Assembly (NCBI GenBank): GCA_945896765.1
Contig: CAMDEL010000054.1
Location: 1-8,772 of the forward strand
Direction: 5' to 3'
Length of the DNA: 8,772 nucleotides
Source: Singulisphaera sp. GP187
Lineage (GTDB): Bacteria > Planctomycetota > Phycisphaerae > Phycisphaerales > SM1A02
Every line of letters starts with the position of its first letter. The first letter of the stretch is position 1. The notes beneath the pieces are model-generated. The model was not told the origin of the DNA, searched no databases, and was given only the letters and a program-made list of their open reading frames with translations. The translations under genes and the position numbers were made by a program. This document shows positions 1 through 7,267 of the stretch, piece by piece.

Positions 1-893
1 GGCTCCCATTTCCAACCATCTTCTGTTGGTCGACCGATGCCACCCTCGCCTCGTGGACTGATGTAGTACGCCTGCGCGAGTCCGATGTAGAGCACTTGAA
101 CTTCGCTTGATGAGCCATCTGCGAGCGTTTTAATTTCATACGTCACCGCGAGTTCGCTATTGACCTTGTTCAACTCAGTGAGAATTCCAAGAACATTCTG
201 AAAGCGTTCCGCTGTTGAAACGCGTGTGTTTGTTGGATCCACGGGGATGCGCTGGAGGAGAGGAAGGAGCCTTGCCGCAACAGGCTCTGGCATCAATTTA
301 GAGAGTTTTCGTACTTGTTCTTCCATCACAGTCACGGCATTCGCCAATTGTGAGGTTGATGATTTCAGCAGATCATTTTCGGCGATGAGTTGGTCTCGCT
401 TTGCATTTGATTCCACGACAGCAGCCTGTGACTGAGTAATTTTCTCGTTGAGAACTCCTACCTCTTTTCCGACTAGTTCGATTCGACTTTGGAGAATCTC
501 CTTTCCCTGTTGCCAATCGTTGCGCTCCTTCGAAATGATTTGTTGCGTTTCAATCCACTTGGAAAGTGTCAGGCGAGTTTCCTCAAGGGATGGTTTTGCT
601 ACTTGGGGTGGAGTGGCATCAGGAGTCTTTGTGGCAGTTGTCGACGATGACTTTGTGGCTGAGGGTTTCTTCGGAGTCGTAGTCGTAGTAGAGGTTGGTG
701 ATTTCGGTGGTGTTGCAGCAGGTTTTTTTGTAACAGGCTTTACCGCTTGAGTTTGGGAAGATTGCATAGGCGTTGCAAGTGCAGGTGGCACGTTGAGTAC
801 AAAAATTGCTGCGAGCAACATCAGGCTGCTTGCAATTACAAGCTTCAAGAATTTGTCGAAACAACGGCTTTGGTTCTGGAGATCTTTAATCAT
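1..893 (-). CDS. DUF3450-family periplasmic coiled-coil protein, C-terminus cut by window edge
   Basis: The frame stays open from an ATG at 891-893 to the window edge, giving 297 visible codons with no stop. An in-frame TGA at 918-920 lies upstream with no other start between, so this ATG is the only ATG/GTG/TTG start possible. Residues 1-40 look like a Sec signal peptide: a basic start, a hydrophobic stretch at about 18-34, and an ALA cleavage site near 38-40. Residues 41-100 form a Lys/Pro/Thr/Ser-rich linker. Residues 102-200 are strongly helical and coiled-coil-like. The segment at 267-297 contains VLYIGLAQAYYISP followed by a GW pair, resembling the DUF3450 pattern of a Leu/Tyr-Gly helix followed by a Gly-Trp stretch. 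DUF3450 genes usually sit beside MotA/TolQ/ExbB proton channels and ExbD/TonB genes and are thought to serve energised outer-membrane transport; such partners would lie beyond the left edge. The family call is from memory of the pattern. The gene itself is well supported by codon continuity and domain order. Confidence 0.8.
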   Translation of the reverse strand, partial: MIKDLQNQSRCFDKFLKLVIASSLMLLAAIFVLNVPPALATPMQSSQTQAVKPVTKKPAATPPKSPTSTTTTTPKKPSATKSSSTTATKTPDATPPQVAKPSLEETRLTLSKWIETQQIISKERNDWQQGKEILQSRIELVGKEVGVLNEKITQSQAAVVESNAKRDQLIAENDLLKSSTSQLANAVTVMEEQVRKLSKLMPEPVAARLLPLLQRIPVDPTNTRVSTAERFQNVLGILTELNKVNSELAVTYEIKTLADGSSSEVQVLYIGLAQAYYISPRGEGGIGRPTEDGWKWE

Positions 894-933
894 GTGTGAG
901 GCTCTTTGCGTGATGCTTCAAATTCACTCGACG

Positions 934-947
934 GGGGAGTTTTCCCC
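934..947. other. Small hairpin in the DUF3450 gene leader
   Basis: On the plus strand GGGGA, a GTTT loop, then TCCCC gives a perfect 5-bp stem, 41 bases before the DUF3450 start codon. No T-tract follows on either strand, so it is a poor intrinsic terminator. It could be a 5' leader structure or an operator. The rest of the 894-1080 spacer shows no promoter I would defend, and its only other symmetric element is the 11-base palindrome GGCAGGCTGCC at 1041-1051. The long spacer contrasts with the tight spacing upstream, so a separate promoter for the DUF3450 gene is likely here, by inference. Confidence 0.25.
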
Positions 948-1080
948 AGCCACGAATTCAAGACGGGACAAGACTGGGCAGACGGAAAACTAATGGACGT
1001 ACAAATGCGTTCTGTGCAGATTGCGTTCAGATTTGACGAAGGCAGGCTGCCAATCAGCTTCGCTCGCAACTATTGAGCGG

Positions 1081-1959
1081 TTAAATAGGCTTTGCCGCCA
1101 ACCGATGCAGGCAAATACTTGCCGCCACTGCAGCATTGAGCGAATCGACCGATGTCGCGATCTGAATTCGCACGCGGTCCGTGGATGCCTTCAGAACAAG
1201 AGGAGAGATTCCTTCGAATTCACTGCCGACGATCAGCATTGTTGGCGGAGTCTCGGCATGTGTTTGCGAATCGAAGTCGGCGATGTCCTTTGCAGAATGT
1301 GAACAATCCGCAGCAAGAACACGCAACTGAGGTCGGCGAGCACGCATTTCACAGATTGTCGAAGCGAGATCGTTGCACCATGCATACGGAATCGTCAGCG
1401 CATATCCCATCGACACACGCAGGGCTTTTCGATAGAGCGGGTCATGCGAATCTTTGGAGAGCAAGACTCCGCCAACTCCAAACGCAGCAGCACCACGAAA
1501 AATTGCGCCCACATTGTCCATGTTGATAACGCCATCGAGAGCGACCAGCAGATCGGCAGATTGAAATGCAGGATCGAATGGCGTTCGGCAATCAAGTGGA
1601 GCGCGAAGTCCGATGGCGAGCGCACCGCGGTGGACATCAAATCCCGCAGTTTGCTCGATGATCGCATCGGAGGCAATCAGTAGCGGAACATTGGGCGATG
1701 CAGATTGCGCAATTACTTGCGCAGCACGTTCTGCCATGCGCTGCGAGGCAAGAATGCTTCGAGTCACTCCTGGGATCGCAAGCATCTGAGTGAGAATTGG
1801 TAGTGTCTCGCCAACGAACAGTCCTTCGTTTCTTCGCGCACCAGACAAATCTCGGTCGCGAAGAAAACGATAATCGTCGAGCCTTGGATCATTCAAATCT
1901 AGAATTGGCGAATTGCCAGAGCCAACCCCAAAGCCAATCTGGTGCGTCGAGTCTGCCAC
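1081..1959 (-). CDS. SpoU/TrmH-family RNA 2'-O-ribose methyltransferase
   Basis: This 292-residue protein is a SAM-dependent RNA ribose 2'-O-methyltransferase of the SPOUT superfamily; the target RNA and nucleotide cannot be told from sequence. The three family motifs are present in order: motif 1 NVGAIFR at 149-155, motif 2 VGSEFEGI at 244-251 with the conserved Glu247, and motif 3 DSLNAAVAAS at 272-281 with Asn275. Together these form the trefoil-knot SAM site. Residues 20-120 match the N-terminal substrate-binding domain seen in relatives, opening with DLNDPRLDDY and then GLFVGE at 46-51. One oddity is IQI at 265-267, where most relatives have IPM. The start is a GTG two bases after the E2 stop codon (TAA-CG-GTG), so translation is probably coupled to pdhC. 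Co-location with pyruvate dehydrogenase suggests shared expression, not a shared pathway. The family call is firm; trmH as opposed to rlmB or another paralogue is undecided. Confidence 0.93.
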   Translation of the reverse strand: MADSTHQIGFGVGSGNSPILDLNDPRLDDYRFLRDRDLSGARRNEGLFVGETLPILTQMLAIPGVTRSILASQRMAERAAQVIAQSASPNVPLLIASDAIIEQTAGFDVHRGALAIGLRAPLDCRTPFDPAFQSADLLVALDGVINMDNVGAIFRGAAAFGVGGVLLSKDSHDPLYRKALRVSMGYALTIPYAWCNDLASTICEMRARRPQLRVLAADCSHSAKDIADFDSQTHAETPPTMLIVGSEFEGISPLVLKASTDRVRIQIATSVDSLNAAVAASICLHRLAAKPI

Positions 1960-1961
1960 CG

Positions 1962-3371
1962 TTACTCGGTGAATTCGTTGGGGTTTTCCAGCAGCCGAAT
2001 GACTTCACTGAGAAATCGCACCGCCTGCGCGCCGTCGACAACTCTGTGATCGCATGAGATCGAAAGGGGAAGAACAAGTCCGGCGTAGAACTTCCCATCT
2101 TTGACAAGCACGCGTTCTCGCGCGCGTCCTGCGGCAAGGATTGCGACTTCTGGATAATTGATAATCGGAGTCGCAAACATTCCACCGTACGAGCCCACAT
2201 TCGAGATGGTAAATGTTCCACCCATCGATTCTTCGCGGGTGATCGAACGATCCTTGCACTTTGCTGCGAGAGTTTTCACTGCTGTGCCAAGTTCTAAAGC
2301 CGACTTGCGATCCGCATCGCGAATAACCGGGACCATCAATCCAGATTCTGTATCGACTGCGACACCAATATTGATTACGCCCTTGATCAATATTTCGTTA
2401 TTCGCATCATCGACATTCGCGTTGAGCGCTGGGAATGCACGAAGCGCCTTACAAACAGCAAGCATCACAAATGGAAGCATTGAAAGTTTTTGACCAATGA
2501 CGCGGGAATATTCTTTGCGCTTGATGTCGAGTTGTGTGACATCTGCCTCGTCGACTGCTGTGAAATGCACTGCAGTTTGCACGGACTTTGCCAGTGCTTC
2601 TGCGATCTTTCGACGAACTCCACGGAATGGAATGCGCTGAGAAACGCCATCTTTATCGACGGGCGGCAAGTTGATGGGAGCAGCAACGGCGCGCGCGGCA
2701 AATCCATTTCCTGCGGCGGGAGTTCTGGCTTTGCTCGCCGAAGGAGCTGCGTCCGCAAAGGATCCAACATCAGTTGCGGTGACTCGTCCGCCGCGGCCAG
2801 TTCCATCGACTCGATTGATATCAATCGAAAGCTCTTTCGCAATTCGGCGCACTGCAGGAGTCGCGAGCGACTTGCCTTGTGGAGTTTTCGTTGATGTCGT
2901 TGTCGCGAGATGCTCATCATCTTTGCGCGCGAATCGGCTGGCAACATTCAATGTCCCTTGCATACTGCCGACAACAGTTCCTTGATCTTTGCTCAGGTCG
3001 TCACCCGATCCCTTTACGCCTGCGGCAACTTGCGATGAGACACATGCAGGCGCGGATTCTTTCGCGGCAGTCTTCGCTGGCGCAGTCGCAGGTTTCGTCG
3101 CGCTTGCAACGCCAACGCCATATCTCACGAGCACTGCTGCAACTTTAATAATGTCGCCTTCCTTGCCGCAGAGTTCGCTGATTGTTCCGGCCCATGGACT
3201 CGGGACTTCAACAAGTGCTTTGTCGGTTTGCATCTCAGCCATCGGCTGCGATTCCTTGACCACTTCGCCTGGTTTGACCAACCATCGAATGAGTTCTGCT
3301 TCAACCAAACCTTCACCCAAATCTGGAAGAAGGAAGTGGCTCTTGTCCGCGGGTTGTTTGAGTCCAGCCAT
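1962..3371 (-). CDS. pdhC: Dihydrolipoamide acetyltransferase (E2) of pyruvate dehydrogenase
   Basis: E2 transfers the acetyl group made by E1 from its lipoyl arm to CoA and forms the structural core of the complex. The 469 residues show the full domain order. A single lipoyl domain covers about 12-87, with lipoylated Lys51 in MQTDKALVEV. An Ala/Lys/Pro/Thr-rich flexible linker follows (about 88-165). The peripheral subunit-binding domain is at about 168-203 (TPAVRRIAKEL to GRGGRVTATDV). A second Ala/Pro-rich linker is at 205-240. The catalytic acyltransferase domain spans about 245-467 and carries the DHRVVDG active site, with His442 and Asp446. The ATG is 62 bases after the E1 beta stop, and no clear Shine-Dalgarno is visible. 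A branched-chain 2-oxoacid E2 would look similar, but the partner E1 subunits are closest to Bacillus-type PdhA/PdhB, which favours pyruvate. Nothing is truncated. Confidence 0.95.
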   Translation of the reverse strand: MAGLKQPADKSHFLLPDLGEGLVEAELIRWLVKPGEVVKESQPMAEMQTDKALVEVPSPWAGTISELCGKEGDIIKVAAVLVRYGVGVASATKPATAPAKTAAKESAPACVSSQVAAGVKGSGDDLSKDQGTVVGSMQGTLNVASRFARKDDEHLATTTSTKTPQGKSLATPAVRRIAKELSIDINRVDGTGRGGRVTATDVGSFADAAPSASKARTPAAGNGFAARAVAAPINLPPVDKDGVSQRIPFRGVRRKIAEALAKSVQTAVHFTAVDEADVTQLDIKRKEYSRVIGQKLSMLPFVMLAVCKALRAFPALNANVDDANNEILIKGVINIGVAVDTESGLMVPVIRDADRKSALELGTAVKTLAAKCKDRSITREESMGGTFTISNVGSYGGMFATPIINYPEVAILAAGRARERVLVKDGKFYAGLVLPLSISCDHRVVDGAQAVRFLSEVIRLLENPNEFTE

Positions 3372-3433
3372 ATGTGTGTTCAGGATACGGGGTGAAGTCG
3401 ATCGAGATGCCAGTTGTGAAAGAAGCGGGTGGG

Positions 3434-4402
3434 TCAGAATGAGAAGACATCCTCGATCGCTCCGCTGATGCGGTTTGCGTCGGGCATGTAACTCAATTCA
3501 AGCTTGTAATAAGGCATAATCGTGTCGAAACCAGTCACGCGTTGTACTGGAGCTTCGAGATACAGGAAGCAGCGCTCCATAATTTGAGCAGCGACTTCTG
3601 CACCCATGCCACCTGTGCGAGGCGCTTCGTGCACGACAACGCATCGGCCAGTCTTACGCACGCTCGCTTCGATTGCTTCGAGATCCATCGGAAAAATTGT
3701 GCGCAGATCAATCAGTTCGATCGAACGAGAAGATTTTTCGATGCTCTCCATGCACTGCAGAACGCTGGCGCCCCAACTGACGATGGTCAGTTCTGTTCCT
3801 TCGCATACAACGCGAGCTTTGCCGATTGGAATTGTGTATTCATCTTCTGGAACTTCTTCGCGAAATGCGCGATAGACACGCTTGGGTTCGAAGAAGATGA
3901 CTGGATCTGGATCGCGAATCGAACTGATCAGAAGACCCTTCGCGTCATACGGCGAACTTGGCATCACAACTTTGAGGCCAGGTTGATGAGAATAGATTGC
4001 TTCGGGAGAATCGCTGTGCAATTCGGGTGCGTGAATGCCGCCACCGACAGGAACGCGAATCGTCAATGGCACGGTGAACGCTCCGCGCGTTCGTGTTCGC
4101 ATGCGAGCGGCGTGACTGCAAATCTGGTCATACGCTGGGCCCAAGAATCCATCGAATTGAATTTCGGGAATTGGTCGAAGTCCTGCCATCGCAAGTCCGA
4201 TTGAAGTGCCGATGATTCCACTTTCAGCAAGCGGAGTATCGACAACGCGCCGCGCGCCGAAGCGTGCGTGAAGTCCCTCGGTGACTCGAAAAACTCCACC
4301 ATTGACGCCCACATCTTCACCGAGCAGCAGAACACGATCATCCTTTTCCATTTCTTGGATGAGAGCAAGGTTGATTGCTTGAACAAGATTGAGATTCGCC
4401 AT
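3434..4402 (-). CDS. pdhB: Pyruvate dehydrogenase E1 component, beta subunit
   Basis: This is the transketolase-like beta half of the alpha2-beta2 E1 heterotetramer, which decarboxylates pyruvate on thiamine diphosphate and reductively acetylates the E2 lipoyl group. It is 322 residues, the usual full length. The N-terminal pyrimidine-binding domain (about 4-178) contains LLLGEDVGVNGGVFR at 26-40 and TPLAESGI at 56-63, where Glu60 is the cofactor-activating glutamate. The ELHSDSPEA segment at 127-135 includes the conserved active-site His129. The C-terminal transketolase domain (about 190-315) includes IDLRTIFPMD at 231-240 and CVVVHEAPRTGG at 254-265. The sequence resembles Bacillus PdhB almost throughout, including PEIQFDGF and PYDAKGLLIS. 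It starts 3 bases after the pdhA stop and has a strong ribosome binding site inside the pdhA 3' end, so coupling to pdhA is expected. Confidence 0.96.
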   Translation of the reverse strand: MANLNLVQAINLALIQEMEKDDRVLLLGEDVGVNGGVFRVTEGLHARFGARRVVDTPLAESGIIGTSIGLAMAGLRPIPEIQFDGFLGPAYDQICSHAARMRTRTRGAFTVPLTIRVPVGGGIHAPELHSDSPEAIYSHQPGLKVVMPSSPYDAKGLLISSIRDPDPVIFFEPKRVYRAFREEVPEDEYTIPIGKARVVCEGTELTIVSWGASVLQCMESIEKSSRSIELIDLRTIFPMDLEAIEASVRKTGRCVVVHEAPRTGGMGAEVAAQIMERCFLYLEAPVQRVTGFDTIMPYYKLELSYMPDANRISGAIEDVFSF

Positions 4403-4405
4403 TTT

Positions 4406-5512
4406 TTAGTGTCCTTCCGATCGAACTGTGGCTTCAGATGCCAACGAATGTGTTTGCATCGAGTCGCGTTGCTGCGCTAAATCTGAAGGCAGTTCTGCAA
4501 ATGTGTAATTGAAAACATCAGAGACTTCTGGCGCCACGATCTGTTCGCTGCGCGCGACTGCGGCGTTCACTTCGACTTCGATGCGCTGTCGCATCGCGTC
4601 TTCTTTGGATGAATTCCACAGTTTCTTGCTTTCCATAAATTTACGAGTTCGAAGAAGTGGATCGCGCAACTTCCAAACATCAACTTCGGCTTGATCGCGG
4701 TATCGACGCGCGTCATCTGCGGTGGTGTGATCGCCAAGTCGATAGGTCACCATTTCGATGAAGGTTGGTCGGGATTCTTTGCGCGCTCGCTCGGCAGCTT
4801 CTTTGACTGCATAGACGCACGCAAAAATATCGTTGCCATCGACTTGCAGGCAAGGCATTCCGTATGCGATGCCACGCTGCGCAACAGTTGGAGCGCTGCA
4901 CTGAATTTTTCCAGGAACGCTGATCGCCCAGAAGTTGTTCTGGCAACAGAAAACGACAGGAATATCGAGATTCGCAGCAAAATTCGCAGCTTCGTGGAAG
5001 TCGCCTTCGCTTGTTGCGCCATCGCCAAAGAATGTGCACGCGATTTGTTTTTCACCGCGATACTTTGATGCCCACGCCAATCCAGTCGCGTGCAACATCT
5101 GTGTGCCGATCGGAACGGCGATCGGAGTCGCAAAGTGTGGACGAGGCATCGCATTGCCACGCTCGTCGCCCATCCAGTGCAGAAGAATCGCTTCCATTGG
5201 AACGCCGCGCCAGAAGAGTCCGCAATTTTCGCGGTAACAAGTGACCAACCAATCATCTTGGTTCAAGACATATGCCGCTGCCAAGCTTGTGGCTTCCTGA
5301 CCCATGTTCTGCGGATAGGTTCCCATGCGTCCGGAGCGTTGCAATTTGAAAGCAACTTCATCGAGATAGCGACACGACGACATCGCTTCATAAAGCTTCA
5401 CAAGGTCTGCGTCTGGAATCAGACCGGCACCGAGCTTCTCGTCATAATTTCCGTGTTCGTCGAGGATCGAGACGCGCTCGATTTCCAACTTCAAAATACT
5501 CTTTATGGGCAT
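4406..5512 (-). CDS. pdhA: Pyruvate dehydrogenase E1 component, alpha subunit
   Basis: This is the thiamine-diphosphate-binding alpha half of E1, 368 residues and full length. The diphosphate and Mg2+ motif runs from GDGATSEGDF (163-172) to QNN (191-193), with a 26-residue spacing between GDG and NN. YPQNMGQEA at 66-74 and the YRLGDHTTADDARRYR segment at 257-272 match the Gram-positive PdhA pattern, with His261 at the active-site loop. Branched-chain E1 alpha proteins usually have HSTSDD-type loops, so pyruvate is the better substrate guess. The ATG at 5510-5512 gives the expected N-terminal extension. It has no Shine-Dalgarno: the bases before it are pyrimidine-rich with a T-run. A palindrome lies 25 bases upstream. 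It is followed directly by pdhB and then pdhC; no E3 gene is present in the window. Confidence 0.95.
   Translation of the reverse strand: MPIKSILKLEIERVSILDEHGNYDEKLGAGLIPDADLVKLYEAMSSCRYLDEVAFKLQRSGRMGTYPQNMGQEATSLAAAYVLNQDDWLVTCYRENCGLFWRGVPMEAILLHWMGDERGNAMPRPHFATPIAVPIGTQMLHATGLAWASKYRGEKQIACTFFGDGATSEGDFHEAANFAANLDIPVVFCCQNNFWAISVPGKIQCSAPTVAQRGIAYGMPCLQVDGNDIFACVYAVKEAAERARKESRPTFIEMVTYRLGDHTTADDARRYRDQAEVDVWKLRDPLLRTRKFMESKKLWNSSKEDAMRQRIEVEVNAAVARSEQIVAPEVSDVFNYTFAELPSDLAQQRDSMQTHSLASEATVRSEGH
4412..4418 (-). promoter_or_regulatory. Shine-Dalgarno site for pdhB
   Basis: On the minus strand this reads GGAAGGA, nine bases before the pdhB ATG, and it lies within the last codons of pdhA. 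It is the only clear ribosome binding site I found in the window. It supports the chosen pdhB start and suggests that pdhB can be initiated independently as well as by coupling to pdhA. Confidence 0.7.
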
Positions 5513-5537
5513 TGAAAAAGTGTAGCGCAGAGGGGCA

Positions 5538-5550
5538 GTTTCGCCGAAAC
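5538..5550. promoter_or_regulatory. Perfect 13-base palindrome upstream of pdhA
   Basis: The plus strand reads GTTTCG-C-CGAAAC, two 6-base arms around one centre base, ending 25 bases before the pdhA start in the 60-base gap after the gamma-glutamyltransferase gene. The size and symmetry would suit a dimeric repressor site. As RNA it would form a 5-bp stem with a 3-base loop. No U-run follows directly on the minus strand, so it is not a classic terminator. A weak -10-like TACACT lies between it and the ATG, but no good -35 accompanies it. Its function is inferred from position only. Confidence 0.3.
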
Positions 5551-5572
5551 GGTCCTGAGTAGAGATGCGAAC

Positions 5573-7234
5573 TTATCGCGCAGCAACAATTCCGTCGGCG
5601 CGCAAATCGCTGGCACCCATCCAACCATCGCTCATCCGAACAATCGCTTGCCCACGGCCAAAAGTGACCGTTCTTGCGTCCGCAATTGTGATGTCATGCC
5701 CACGGCGGCGTAATTCTGCGATTGTTGCGTCCGAGAATCCTGGTTCCAACTGAATCGATTTCCCTTGCATCCATTGCCAACGAGGCGCATCAAGTGCTGC
5801 TTGAGGATTCTGCGCGAAGTCGATCATTCGCATCATCACTTGCACATGACCCTGAGGTTGCATAAATCCACCCATCACACCAAACGCCATCGCCGGTTCT
5901 TCACCAGTCGGCGTTGTGCGCGTAACGAATCCTGGAATGATCGTGTGGTATGGACGCTTCGATGGGCCGACACAGTTTGGATGACCCGTTTCAAGATTAA
6001 AACACGCTCCGCGATTTTGCATCGCGATGCCGGTGCCAGGAATCACAACGCCAGAACCAAATCCTGCATAGTTGCTCTGAATGAATGAGATCATCATCCC
6101 TCGTGAATCCGCTGCGCAGAGATAAACCGTTCCGCCGGGCTTTGGAATGCCGCTGCTGAAATCTTGTGCTTGAGCAAGATCGATTCGCTTTGCAAGTTTG
6201 ACAAGTCGCGAAGGTTCGAGCAACTCCGCAGATGTGATCCTCATGTTTGCAGGATCTGCAACATGCGCATGCGCATCTGCGAAGCCAAGTTTGATGGCTT
6301 CGATGGCGATATGCAGCGCATCTGGACAATCCACCGAGAGATTTGCGAAGTCTCTGGTTTCAAGAATGCCAAGTGCAATTAATGCAGCAATTCCTTGGCC
6401 ATTTGGCGCAATTTCGTGAAGTCGGTATCCGCGATATGGCACGGAAATCGTGGGAGCGAATTCAGTTTTATGTGCGGCAAGATCGGAGAATCGAAGATGA
6501 CCACCTTGATCGCGAGCTGCCGCATCAATGGCTTTGGCAAGTTCCCCTTCATACATTGCGCGACCACCACTTTGCGCAATCGCTTCAAGCGTGCGCGCAT
6601 GATCGGGCAACTGCATTCGCGATCCCGCACGAGGGGCATCACCATCTTTGAGAAATGTTGCGCGCCATGCTTGGGTATTTGCACGTTTGGCATACACATC
6701 TGTTGCGCGCTTCCATAATTGTGCCGTGAGCGGTGCAACTTGATATCCATCTCGCGCATATGCAATCGCAGGTGCGAGAAGCGCTGCAAAAGGCAATCGT
6801 CCAAATTTTTTATTGACATCTGCCCAGAGCGCAACTTGTCCAGGAACAGTAATCGGCAACCATCCATCGATTGGCATCTTGTTCATGCCTGCAAAGTGTT
6901 CATGCGATAGAAGAGCAGGTGATCGACCGCTGCCGTTCACTCCGTGCAGTGATTTTCCATCCCACACGATTGCAAATGCATCGCCACCGATTCCGTTTGT
7001 TGTGGGCTCGGTCACCGTCAACACTGCAGCTGCTGCGATCGCCGCATCTGCAGCGCTGCCGCCCTGACGCAACATTTCAAGTCCAGCTTGCGCCGCAAGT
7101 GGCTGGCTCGTTGCCACCATTTCGCTGCCGAAAACGAGCTGTCTTTGCGATGGATACGGCAGATCTTCCGAACATGGGATTGCGGCTTGAATCATTGATG
7201 ATGAGAGTACCCCGATCGCATTGCGCGAGTCCAC
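5573..7234 (-). CDS. ggt: Gamma-glutamyltransferase-family hydrolase, YwrD-like, probably cytoplasmic
   Basis: This 553-residue protein belongs to the Ntn-hydrolase gamma-glutamyltransferase family, which is made as a proenzyme and cuts itself before a Thr that becomes the nucleophile. Here that Thr is Thr369: TVYLCAAD at 369-376 aligns without gaps to the TTHYSVVD start of the E. coli small subunit. The large-subunit half shows ATSQPLAAQAG (41-51), GGSAADAAIAAAA (58-70) and GIGGDAF (81-87), plus NGSGRSP (100-106) with the likely glutamate-binding Arg104. The small-subunit half shows SFIQSNYAGFGSG (383-395), NRG (407-409), KRPYHTIIPGF (426-436) and GVMGGFMQPQGH (452-463). The E. coli Ser-Ser pair is replaced by His-Thr, as I recall for the YwrD-like branch. 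There is no signal peptide, unlike periplasmic enzymes, so a cytoplasmic role on gamma-glutamyl compounds or glutathione-like thiols is inferred. The start is uncertain: GTG at 7232-7234 or ATG at codon 14, neither with a good ribosome binding site. Confidence 0.92.
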   Translation of the reverse strand: MDSRNAIGVLSSSMIQAAIPCSEDLPYPSQRQLVFGSEMVATSQPLAAQAGLEMLRQGGSAADAAIAAAAVLTVTEPTTNGIGGDAFAIVWDGKSLHGVNGSGRSPALLSHEHFAGMNKMPIDGWLPITVPGQVALWADVNKKFGRLPFAALLAPAIAYARDGYQVAPLTAQLWKRATDVYAKRANTQAWRATFLKDGDAPRAGSRMQLPDHARTLEAIAQSGGRAMYEGELAKAIDAAARDQGGHLRFSDLAAHKTEFAPTISVPYRGYRLHEIAPNGQGIAALIALGILETRDFANLSVDCPDALHIAIEAIKLGFADAHAHVADPANMRITSAELLEPSRLVKLAKRIDLAQAQDFSSGIPKPGGTVYLCAADSRGMMISFIQSNYAGFGSGVVIPGTGIAMQNRGACFNLETGHPNCVGPSKRPYHTIIPGFVTRTTPTGEEPAMAFGVMGGFMQPQGHVQVMMRMIDFAQNPQAALDAPRWQWMQGKSIQLEPGFSDATIAELRRRGHDITIADARTVTFGRGQAIVRMSDGWMGASDLRADGIVAAR

Positions 7235-7267
7235 GGTTGTCCATTCGAGTCTTTGAAAACCTTTGGA

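Noticed and set aside
619..864. 81-codon minus-strand open frame inside the DUF3450 gene
   Set aside because: The overlapping frame from 893 runs uninterrupted to the window edge with a signal peptide, linker and coiled coil, so this is an out-of-frame shadow.
1041..1051. GGCAGGCTGCC palindrome after the methyltransferase stop, as a terminator
   Set aside because: The stem is only 4 bp as RNA and no U-tract follows on the minus strand, so it does not meet the pattern of an intrinsic terminator.
3372..3433. Regulatory element or small gene in the 62-base gap between pdhB and pdhC
   Set aside because: No open frame, inverted repeat or ribosome binding site stands out there.
3542..4204. 220-codon open frame on the plus strand inside pdhB
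   Set aside because: It lies wholly antisense to a full-length gene with clear catalytic motifs, and its translation is rich in Cys, Arg, His and Phe with no recognisable domain. It is a shadow frame, as are the other plus-strand open frames.
5513..5537. sigma70-type promoter directly before pdhA
   Set aside because: A TACACT -10-like hexamer is present, but no acceptable -35 lies at 16-18 bases and the transcript would be nearly leaderless. I mention it but do not call it.
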